This document shows positions 35,265 to 42,396 of a stretch of DNA of 64,000 nucleotides, piece by piece. Below the pieces are notes generated by a model, which was not told the DNA's origin, did not search any database, and worked only from the letters and a program-made list of their open reading frames with translations. Numbering within the stretch: position 1 is the stretch's first letter; each line of letters starts with the position of its first letter. This stretch comes from Sporosarcina sp. BI001-red (GTDB lineage Bacteria > Bacillota > Bacilli > Bacillales_A > Planococcaceae). The DNA lies in NCBI RefSeq assembly GCF_003384035.1, contig NZ_QQAK01000012.1, positions 248,001 through 312,000 of the forward strand. The letters are read 5' to 3'. A program made the translations under genes and the position numbers.

Positions 35265-36611
35265 ATGCGGATTTTATTAAAAAAAGCGAATGTTATACAC
35301 GTAGATACGGAAAGCATCTCGAAAAATGATGTATTGATTGAAGATGGCTTAATCAAATGTATTAGACCTAGCATTATGGATTGCCCATCCGACACACAAA
35401 TTATTGACTGTGAGAACAAATGGATTCTTCCAGGATTAATAGATATGCATGTTCATATTAAAGAAAGCTTTGCACATTTATTTACTGCAGCAGGCGTTAC
35501 GACTGTGAGAAATATGGCTGGGAGTATATTTGAATTAGAAGATATGATGAATGCTGACAACGCAGCTAAGACTCCACGTGTTATCTCAGCAGATAGAATG
35601 ATTGATGGTCCTCCAGGATTATGGGGTCCTACTAGCCCATATAATTTCAATACTGACGACACCGAGATTGCTCGAAACGAAGTGAGAAGGCAAGTGCAAT
35701 TAGGTGCAGACTTAATAAAAGTGTATGGATGGTTAAAACCAAACGTAATGGAAGCCGTTTGCGACGAAGCAAGAATGGCAAACAAAGTAGTTAGCTGTGA
35801 TTTAATTTATTCCTCGGAAGTAAATGCAGTCGAAGCTGCCAAAATAGGTGTAAGTTGGAATGAGCACGCATCAGGGATTTTGCAGATGCTTCACCCTGAA
35901 TGGTCAATGCAGGCTGATGACGTAAATTGGGATAGAATTGATTGGAATAATTTTAATTTTGAAAATATCGAACAAATCTGTGAAGAATTATTCAAATATG
36001 ATGTGAAAATTTGTCCTACAATTACGATTTACGATCAGGCGTACTTAGGTGACAATGCATGGCGTATTAATCATATCGTAACTGATAAAGTTGAAGAGAA
36101 CATAGGGTTACTCAATCAATGGCAAAACATTTTAAAATCGGGTCAAGTAGAGAAAAAATTTGGTATTCAACATAAGCTCATTAAAATTATAGCCAAAACC
36201 TATCATAGCCTAGGAGGAACGGTGGTTTGTGGGACTGATACGCCTGCGGGCATTTTTACATACCCTGGTATGGCGCTACACAGAGAACTTGAATTATTTG
36301 TTGAAAGTGGATTCACAGAATTTGAAGCAATAAAAGCAGCAACAATTATTTCAGCAGATGCTTTGAACCGAAAAGATTTAGGTAGGATAAATGAGGGGAC
36401 AATAGCTGATTTAGTCATTTTAAACAGCAATCCGATTGAGCTGATTTCAAATTCAAAAGATATTTTCTTTATTGTAAAAGGCGGTGCTATCTATACACCA
36501 CATGAACTTATAAAAGCAGTGCCTACTGAAAAAGAGAATCAAGAGAATATTGAAATCCTAATTAGCAAGTTCAAAAGCAATGATTTGCCAGTAGATATGT
36601 TATTGAACTAA
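35265..36611 (+). CDS. Metal-dependent amidohydrolase, 448 aa
   Basis: Imidazolonepropionase-like amidohydrolase of TIM-barrel type. The first metal motif is HVH in IDMHVHIKESF, with a His in NEHASGI and the catalytic Asp in CGTDTPAGIF. The C-terminal LGRINEGTIADLVILNSNP is the family's composite-domain hallmark. ATG follows GGGAGGAGG. Substrate unknown. Confidence 0.9.
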   Translation: MRILLKKANVIHVDTESISKNDVLIEDGLIKCIRPSIMDCPSDTQIIDCENKWILPGLIDMHVHIKESFAHLFTAAGVTTVRNMAGSIFELEDMMNADNAAKTPRVISADRMIDGPPGLWGPTSPYNFNTDDTEIARNEVRRQVQLGADLIKVYGWLKPNVMEAVCDEARMANKVVSCDLIYSSEVNAVEAAKIGVSWNEHASGILQMLHPEWSMQADDVNWDRIDWNNFNFENIEQICEELFKYDVKICPTITIYDQAYLGDNAWRINHIVTDKVEENIGLLNQWQNILKSGQVEKKFGIQHKLIKIIAKTYHSLGGTVVCGTDTPAGIFTYPGMALHRELELFVESGFTEFEAIKAATIISADALNRKDLGRINEGTIADLVILNSNPIELISNSKDIFFIVKGGAIYTPHELIKAVPTEKENQENIEILISKFKSNDLPVDMLLN

Positions 36612-36825
36612 CTGAAGCCTAAGATTATTATTCCAGAGGCTTCATCATTCAAGAATTTCGAGGTAGAGAGAAGGCCGTATACTTTGTCTAACTAATTGAT
36701 GATTTGATTCATGAAGATATTAGCAGTAAGTAATATATTGGCCTTCTAAAATCGGCAGTATTTTCTGCATCAATGATCTATGTATGAGACCTAGATATCT
36801 AATAAACTGTAGGAGGTTTTTTGCA

Positions 36826-37272
36826 TTGATTAAAGGTTTATACGAAGCACACCTTCCGGTAAGTGATTTAAATAGGGCTATCCAATTTTACGAAAGTCTA
36901 GGATTGATACTTGATCATAAAATTGAAGAAAGATTAGCATTTTTATGGATTGAAAAAGATAAAAGCTGGTTGGGATTATGGAATTCAGATAAAGTCGAAA
37001 TAGAATATCATCCCTCAATTAGACATATAGCTTTCGAGGTTTCATTGGAAAGTCTCAAAGACTCCGTAAACTGGCTAACCAAAAAGGGCATCAAGCCTAG
37101 GAAAGCCTTTGGTTTTGAACCCATCGAACCGTTTGTCATGCCTAATGGTGGAGTTGGGCACGCTAAAATTCATTTTAATGACCCTGATGGAAATAGCTTG
37201 GAATTCATCTGTAAAATCGATAACCCCAGAAATATAACAAAAAATATGTATTTAAGCGAGTGGGAAAAATGA
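36826..37272 (+). CDS. VOC/glyoxalase-family protein, 148 aa
   Basis: Starts IKGLYEAHLPVSDL, with IRHIAFEV and NDPDGNSLEFI, so the three metal-ligand positions match the paralog at 24348. TTG start after AGGAGG. The two copies share ligand spacing and length but have clearly diverged. Confidence 0.88.
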   Translation: MIKGLYEAHLPVSDLNRAIQFYESLGLILDHKIEERLAFLWIEKDKSWLGLWNSDKVEIEYHPSIRHIAFEVSLESLKDSVNWLTKKGIKPRKAFGFEPIEPFVMPNGGVGHAKIHFNDPDGNSLEFICKIDNPRNITKNMYLSEWEK

Positions 37273-37327
37273 TAGAGAAACGACTTCTTTCGTTAGTGGA
37301 ATGTCCTTCAAACAAGGAGAGTCATGT

Positions 37328-38248
37328 ATGAGTAGCATACCCATTTTAAAACGATTCGGTTTTAACATAGAAACAGAACAAAAGAGTATTTATCCATTTT
37401 CTCCAGTTTATAAGATAGATCACTACATCGTAAAAAGAACTCAGTTTCCTATAGAAAGAGCACTCAACCTTGTACAATATATTACTTACCTCGAAAGAAG
37501 CAGTATAGACATCGTAACGCCAGTCAAATTGAGTTTCAATAACCCTCAGCAAATCGAAGACGAATGTTTTGTTTGTTATCCTTTTATTGAGGGAGTTGCC
37601 TATGAAGGATCAGACGAACAGATTATACAAGCTGGAGAACTGCTAGGTCTGATCCATTCTTCATCGACAATAGAGAATAGGTTTCAACTAGAAGAATATG
37701 ATGTTTTTGATTTTAATTATCAAGAAGTGGAGGAGCATATAAAAGAAATAGAAAAGTTCGTCGAGTTCTATCATGTGAATATTGACACTCTTCAATTGAA
37801 AACACTTTTAAATCGTGCAGTGGAGAACCAAGTTTCTATTAGGAATAGTACTATCTCCTGGATCGATACCCCACATGATTTTAAAGCGAATAACTTAATT
37901 TATAAAGAAAAAAGACCTGTTTTGATTGATCCGGATAATGCTAAATGGATCCCACGTGCATTTGACTTGGCATTGGTCATGCTACTGTTTCATAATGAAC
38001 TAGCTTCAGCGCCAAATAGAGTATTTACTTCGGATGAATGGAACCTTTTTTTATCAGGCTATCTCAAACATCAAACGCCATCCGAAGAAGAGAGTGCACA
38101 ATGGGAGGCTATCGTATTACACGTTTTTCTAGACGAAGTAATGTGGTTAATGGCTGAAGTCGAAAAGGACTGGAAACGAACTGAGCAAAGGGAACTCTTT
38201 GTCAGTCTTGCGAATGTAATCGCTAACTTAGAAGATTATCCACTTTGA
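37328..38248 (+). CDS. APH-like phosphotransferase, 306 aa
   Basis: Aminoglycoside phosphotransferase/choline kinase fold. Brenner-like catalytic loop DTPHDFKANNLIY and metal-binding LIDPDNAKW. The expected HGD is replaced by PHD, as in some spectinomycin or homoserine kinase-like relatives. It might phosphorylate an antibiotic or a small metabolite. The start at 37328 follows AAGGAGAG. Confidence 0.82.
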   Translation: MSSIPILKRFGFNIETEQKSIYPFSPVYKIDHYIVKRTQFPIERALNLVQYITYLERSSIDIVTPVKLSFNNPQQIEDECFVCYPFIEGVAYEGSDEQIIQAGELLGLIHSSSTIENRFQLEEYDVFDFNYQEVEEHIKEIEKFVEFYHVNIDTLQLKTLLNRAVENQVSIRNSTISWIDTPHDFKANNLIYKEKRPVLIDPDNAKWIPRAFDLALVMLLFHNELASAPNRVFTSDEWNLFLSGYLKHQTPSEEESAQWEAIVLHVFLDEVMWLMAEVEKDWKRTEQRELFVSLANVIANLEDYPL

Positions 38249-38309
38249 TAAAATAGAGTAGACAACCTGTGTGTAAACATTCTTAACTATGTTTGGAAGG
38301 TGATAGTTT

Positions 38310-38756
38310 TTGGTGGAGTTAAGAACAATTAATCAGGACAATTATGAAGAGTGTTTAAACTTGCATACAGCTGATACCAATGCGGACTTTGTAGACTCTG
38401 TAGCGTTGTCTTTAGCCGAAGCGTGGGTGTTTTATAATGACTCACGCCCCTTTGCAATTTATGCTGATAATGTGATGGTGGGTTATGTTTTAATGTATAT
38501 TGGCGAAAACAACCCCCAAATCATAAATTTTATGATAGATAGCCGTTTTCAAAAAAGAGGCTATGGATCAGCAGCGGCTAGGCTCTGTGTTGAATATTTG
38601 TGGAAAGAATACAATGCAAGTAGGATTTCCTTACCAGTTAAATTAGAAAATATAACCGCACAAAAGTTTTGGAGCAACATAGGCTTTGAAATAACAGACG
38701 ATATGGAGGATGGTTATCTTTATATGCGGTTATACATACTAGAAAAATATGTCTAG
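38310..38756 (+). CDS. GNAT acetyltransferase, 148 aa
   Basis: VELRTINQDNYEECLNL, then FMIDSRFQKRGYGSAAARL as the acetyl-CoA loop, and WSNIGFEI. It resembles the array GNAT at 59961 (same ELRxI start and aligned DSRFQKRGYG). TTG start after GGAAGGTG. Confidence 0.88.
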   Translation: MVELRTINQDNYEECLNLHTADTNADFVDSVALSLAEAWVFYNDSRPFAIYADNVMVGYVLMYIGENNPQIINFMIDSRFQKRGYGSAAARLCVEYLWKEYNASRISLPVKLENITAQKFWSNIGFEITDDMEDGYLYMRLYILEKYV

Positions 38757-38784
38757 CATATGAAAACAGAGAAATACACTCCAA

Positions 38785-39445
38785 AGAGTTGGTTATGTAT
38801 TATCTTCACAGAATAGCAAGGTATGACCAAGATGGTCCGAAAATAAATTCTATTCTTAAAATAAATCCTGATTCAATATTCATTGCTGAAGCATTAGATC
38901 ATGAACGAAAGGCGAATGGTGTTAGAGGGTCCTTTACACGGTATACCCGTTGTTCTTAAAGACAGTATTGAAACAAATGCTTCAATGCATACAAGTGCAG
39001 GAACACAGGCATTAGAGAATCATATTAGTAAATGATGCATTCCTTGTTGAAAAGCTCCGTGACGCGGGTGCAGTTGTAAACTTAGGCAAGGCTAATTTGA
39101 CAGAACTAGCTAACGGGATGTCAAATACAATGTGGGAGGCTATAGTTCCAGAGGGAGCCAAGTATTAAATCCTTTTGGTGATGTCCAACCTTATGTTGGT
39201 GGTTTAAATTTAGGTTCAGCTGTGGCAGTTGCTGCTAATTTCACAGTATTGTCTGTAGGCACTGAAACAGATGCTTCTATTCTAAGCCCTGCGGTTACAA
39301 ATTCTTGTGGTAGGTATTAAACCACCCGTTGGATTGATTAGCCGGACCGGTATAATCCCTTTCACCTATTCTCAAGATACGGCAGGATAAATGGCAAGAA
39401 CCGTTACGGACGCGACTATTTTATTAAGAGCACTAGTTTTCCTAA
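38785..39445 (+). pseudogene. Amidase (GatA-like) pseudogene
   Basis: Translated pieces in successive frames give an amidase-signature enzyme: RGPLHGIPVVLKDSIET, then FLVEKLRDAGAVVNLGKANLTELAN, then VAVAANFTVLSVGTETDAS and [16 protein letters not shown]. At least three frameshifts (near 38925, 39033 and 39140), more near 39310 and a stop near 39387 break it, and the catalytic GGSSGGS region is degraded. N- and C-terminal parts are missing. Confidence 0.85.
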
Positions 39446-39596
39446 ATTAATATAGAAAAAAAGCAATATAATTAAGTCTCCATAAGAATTAATTCAACTT
39501 AGAAAAACATTTGATTTAAATAAAGGGTCTACTGATCCGTTATTCAACAAAAAAGCAAGATTGATGAGCAGAGTGGATAAAAGTGAGGTGTTTTGT

Positions 39597-39923
39597 TTGA
39601 AGAAAAGAAATGCACGATTGCTTTCAGTTATAGGTATCGTGCTCGTATCCGTTTATATTATCTTATTTCTATCAACTGGTTTAACCAGAATAGCGAACTA
39701 TAGTGAGTGGTACGCATTTTTATTATGTGTTTTCCTATCTGTGGGGGGATTTATTCTATCAATTTTATCAATTATTGGAGAAAGAATTTGTATCACACCT
39801 TATTTTACATTATTATTCTCATTTATATTAATTCTTTTTACGATTTTCATATTTCTTCTGCCCGAAGCAGGAATACCACCAGCTATACCATTTTTTTTAA
39901 TTAATCATGAATTTGTTCAATAA
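39597..39923 (+). CDS. Membrane protein, 108 aa
   Basis: Three hydrophobic segments (about residues 9-27, 37-56 and 66-85) and a hydrophobic end. TTG start after GTGAGGTG. Its stop codon lies inside the left end of the first array repeat (TTCAATAA), as in other array cassettes. No family recognised. Confidence 0.6.
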   Translation: MKKRNARLLSVIGIVLVSVYIILFLSTGLTRIANYSEWYAFLLCVFLSVGGFILSILSIIGERICITPYFTLLFSFILILFTIFIFLLPEAGIPPAIPFFLINHEFVQ

Positions 39924-39961
39924 TTGGGATCGTTTGTTTAAGATCACAAGCCTAATTCAAC
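39915..39961 (+). repeat. Array repeat 1 (left half)
   Basis: TTCAATAATTGGGATCGTTT followed by AAGATCACAAGCCT. This resembles the left half of the cassette repeat and its middle; the right core is not evident. A nearly identical middle (TAGATCATAAGCCTAATTC) follows the repeat at 54076. Confidence 0.55.
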
Positions 39962-40248
39962 GTGTTGCGTGAGACTCACAATCGCTATTGTTATAGTTGT
40001 GATTGTAGCTTTTTTAATTACGCTAAACGTAGAGAATGAAATCAATCAAGGCTTTTGGAAGCAAAGGCAATGCTTTGAGAATTGATGTCACAGTAGCTTT
40101 CGAATCAATTTGAACAAGAATATACCCCATAGCATCGCCTGCCGATACAGACAAGGTTACGGGGTATATTCTGGTTTATTATGGACAACATAATTGTATA
40201 GCATCTAGAAGCGCATAGGAGTCAATCACCGTTTCGCTTTACGAATTT

Positions 40249-40449
40249 CTAGTCACTCTTTTGCTCCTGTTGGGCTAAAAGTGATTCCCTCGAATAGTCT
40301 TCACTTTCATTTCTCTTTTCGGGATCTTTGTCCATTTTCTTTAATACCTCGCGTTGTTCGTCCTGAGAGAAGTTGGTATAAAGCACTGTGGTCTCAATTG
40401 TATTATGCCCCAACTGATCGCGAAGACCGACCTTAACGTGATTTTTAAA
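40249..40449 (-). pseudogene. Tyrosine recombinase C-terminal fragment, copy A
   Basis: The minus strand encodes HVKVGLRDQLGHNTIETTVLY followed by TNFSQDEQREVLKKMDKD. LGH and the Tyr in VLYTN correspond to the last catalytic box of tyrosine recombinases. The upstream catalytic Arg, Lys and HxxR boxes are absent, and the frame begins abruptly next to a hairpin. The gene is non-functional as it stands, but the fragment has stayed open. Confidence 0.75.
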
Positions 40450-40457
40450 AAATCGTC

Positions 40458-40497
40458 AAACGCTGAAATCCCTTGTCGCACAAGGGATTTCAGCGTT
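40458..40497. repeat. Conserved hairpin of element A
   Basis: AAACGCTGAAATCCCTTGT, a 3-nt loop, and its full reverse complement form a perfect 19-bp stem. Copies B and C have CTCCAA paired with TTGGAG at the same positions, i.e. compensatory changes. Confidence 0.85.
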
Positions 40498-40777
40498 TTT
40501 GTAATTAACGGAACGAACGGAAAAGGCGATTAACGCTGAAACCCCTTGTTGCAAACTAGCTGACCAAGGAAGTAATGAATCAAACGCTTGTAGAACGGTA
40601 AGACCCTTTTGTGAAGTTGTGTCAGGTAGTAATGCTATAAGTTTTCGAGAACAGTATCAGAGGAGAGATAGATTATCAAAAAGTGGTATTATTTGGAATT
40701 TAGGTAATTAACAATCCTTTTTATTGTATTTGGATGATAGGGTGAAGAGGATACATCTGATACGAAGATTCTTTCAA

Positions 40778-40806
40778 TACACATAAATGGACAATTCCGG
40801 TATAAT
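40778..40806 (+). promoter_or_regulatory. Outward promoter of element A
   Basis: TATAAT at 40801-40806, with TACACA as a weak -35 at 17 bp. The extended TG found in copies B and C is CG here. It points into the downstream cassettes. Confidence 0.5.
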
Positions 40807-40832
40807 AGAATTAAGAAAGATTAATCACAGTA

Positions 40833-40850
40833 TTCAAGAAACGGGCCATA
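40833..40850 (+). repeat. attI-like end of element A (repeat right half)
   Basis: TTCAAGAAACGGGCCA, matching the right-hand core of the cassette repeats. Sequence after it differs from copies B and C. Confidence 0.7.
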
Positions 40851-41037
40851 TTACGGTATATATAGAATATAAAATAGGGATAGGGATAGGGGAAAAAGTG
40901 GGACCCGAATTAAAAAGGAATTAAAATCAAATGAATTTCGAGATTTTATTGATTGAAAGAAGAATTAACCCCCCTTTTTGCCGGGAACATGGTATGAGTG
41001 CATGTGTCGAACAAACTCTGGGCAGAAAATTATCGAC

Positions 41038-41135
41038 TGCTGATCACGAAGCCCTACTTTAATGAATTTCCAAAAAAATCAAACGTTTTAATCCTATATA
41101 GCCCAAGGGATTGAAGCATTTTTTTATATAGCGGT
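41038..41135 (-). pseudogene. Decayed fourth copy of the recombinase-fragment element
   Basis: CTGATCACGAAGCCCTACTT followed by AATGAATTTCCAAAAAAATC aligns with CTGATCGCGAAGACCGACCT plus AACGTGATTTTTAAAAAATC of copy A. Then TCAAACGTTTTAATCC and CAAGGGATTGAAGC align with the two hairpin arms. Many mismatches show an old copy. Confidence 0.6.
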
Positions 41136-41227
41136 CCCATTCCTATCTGAGACCTCTGTTATCGACGGAGCAAAAGGAACTGATCTAACTAGTTTAGAAT
41201 TTTCAAAGTGTAATGCAACCTTGAATA

Positions 41228-41254
41228 ATATATTTAAATTTTTTAAATATATAG
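41228..41254. repeat. AT-only inverted repeat
   Basis: TATATTTAAA and TTTAAATATA flank a 2-4 nt centre directly upstream of the -35 of the peptide gene. Confidence 0.6.
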
Positions 41255-41256
41255 TG

Positions 41257-41285
41257 TTTACAAATTAATTACAATATTGTAATAT
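41257..41285 (+). promoter_or_regulatory. Promoter with palindromic operator
   Basis: TTTACA at 41257-41262 and TAATAT at 41280-41285 have a 17-bp spacer. A perfect 16-bp palindrome, ATTACAATATTGTAAT (41269-41284), covers the spacer and -10, which is the classic position for a repressor. Confidence 0.7.
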
Positions 41286-41307
41286 CTTACAGGGAGGAGG
41301 TAGTAAT

Positions 41308-41664
41308 GTGAAAAAGTTACTAATGTCATTAGTAGTATTGCTCGGATCTTCTTTCTTGTTCGCTTCTGTAAGTGAAGCGGCTTCCGTAAGTCCATCAAGA
41401 CAAGACATTAAAGGATCAACTGCACTTGCAAGTTGGAGCTTCAGTTTTGCGAATGATGGAGCGAACTCCGTACGATTTAATCCGGGTGATGGTTCTGGTT
41501 ATAAAGTAGTGGATTCAAATAACACCGTAGGCTTAAGTAAGATTAGTTATTCTTACTACAGTCAAAGCAAAGCAGTTACATATCTTCCTGAATTCATGGC
41601 AGTTAATAAGGGAGATGGTACAGCGAAAGTTGCCAAGGCAACAGTTTATAAGACTCTACCTTAA
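41308..41664 (+). CDS. Secreted peptide/protein, 118 aa
   Basis: Clear signal peptide MKKLLMSLVVLLGSSFLFAS ending SVSEAA, then a mature part of about 93 residues without cysteine, rich in Ser, Tyr, Gly and Asn (ISYSYYSQSKAV). GTG start after AGGGAGGAGG, a very strong ribosome binding site. It precedes an ABC ATPase and FtsX permease, mirroring the 1.4-5.1 kb module. It could be a bacteriocin-like or surface-active peptide; family not recognised. Confidence 0.75.
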   Translation: MKKLLMSLVVLLGSSFLFASVSEAASVSPSRQDIKGSTALASWSFSFANDGANSVRFNPGDGSGYKVVDSNNTVGLSKISYSYYSQSKAVTYLPEFMAVNKGDGTAKVAKATVYKTLP

Positions 41665-41665
41665 A

Positions 41666-41711
41666 AAAAGAGATGCCTTTAAGTTAATCAGCTTAAGGGT
41701 ATCTTTTTACT
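41666..41711 (+). terminator. Terminator/attenuator after the peptide gene
   Basis: GATGCCTTTAAG pairs with CTTAAGGGTATC, followed by TTTTT. It probably lets the peptide mRNA exceed that of the ABC genes. Confidence 0.75.
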
Positions 41712-41730
41712 TCTACTTCAGGGGGTGTAC

Positions 41731-42396
41731 ATGATGATACAAATAGCTGAAGCTCGGATTTCTTACGGCGACAGTCCTGCCATCTTAAAAGATGTAAACT
41801 TAACCGTGAATAAAAATGACTGGATCACAATTCTTGGCGTCTCGGGAACTGGCAAGACGTCGCTGCTGAACATAATCGGAGGCTTGCTCCGTCCAACTGC
41901 GGGGGAAGTGGAAGTCGAAGGCAGGAACTTGCAAGCCCTGACGCGTGAGGAGATGCAGGAGTACCGCCGGAACAAAATTGGTTTCGTCTATCAGGACTTC
42001 AAGTTATTTGACCAATACACAGTGCTTGAGAATGTCATGCTCCCTCAACTGCCGTATGATTCGCATAAGAAGCTGGAAAAACAGGCGATTCAGCTATTGG
42101 AACAAGTAGGTCTTAGTCATAGGCTGAGTCATTTACCTGCTGAGTTATCGGGAGGAGAAAAGCAGCGGGTGGCGATCGCCCGGGCTCTCATCGGGTGTCC
42201 GGAAATCCTGTTATGCGATGAACCAACCGGTAATCTGGACAACGAAAGCACGAAAACCGTGATGCGTATCTTGCAGGAACTACATAAAGGTGGCTTAACA
42301 ATACTGTTGATCACCCATGACAATAGCTTGGCGTCTTATGGTAATCGTATTGTGACGACTGGAGACGGTACCATAGTGGAGTTGGATGGCGAATGA
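41731..42396 (+). CDS. ABC transporter ATP-binding protein, 221 aa
   Basis: MacB-class ATPase. Walker A is GVSGTGKT, the Q-loop is YQDFKLFDQYT, the signature is [15 protein letters not shown], Walker B is [12 protein letters not shown] and the H-loop is LLITHDNS. ATG at 41731 or 41734 follows CAGGGGG. Its stop overlaps the permease start by 4 nt (ATGA). Partner of the permease at 42393. Confidence 0.92.
   Translation: MMIQIAEARISYGDSPAILKDVNLTVNKNDWITILGVSGTGKTSLLNIIGGLLRPTAGEVEVEGRNLQALTREEMQEYRRNKIGFVYQDFKLFDQYTVLENVMLPQLPYDSHKKLEKQAIQLLEQVGLSHRLSHLPAELSGGEKQRVAIARALIGCPEILLCDEPTGNLDNESTKTVMRILQELHKGGLTILLITHDNSLASYGNRIVTTGDGTIVELDGE

Larger units (their letters stand above)
40045..40848 (-). 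mobile_element. Recombinase-fragment element, copy A
   Basis: About 800 bp, near-identical to copies at 47160 and 54247. In order it holds a left block shared only with copy C, a hairpin around TACCCCATAGC, the C-terminal recombinase fragment (minus strand), a 19-bp hairpin, about 300 bp of non-coding DNA, a TATAAT promoter pointing right, and the terminal core TTCAAGAAACGGGCCA. Identity with copies B and C ends right after GGGCCA. Confidence 0.8.
40851..41307 (+). other. Intergenic with decayed sequence
   Basis: No gene. It contains short G-rich repeats (GATAGGGATAGGG) near 40876-40890, a decayed recombinase-element segment at 41038-41135, and the promoter of the secreted-peptide gene at its right end. 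Confidence 0.5.

Noticed and set aside
39969-40085. 38-codon hydrophobic ORF (GTG start) before element A
   Set aside because: Its second half lies in the duplicated element block and there is no ribosome binding site. A small hairpin (ACAATC/GATTGT) overlaps its start.
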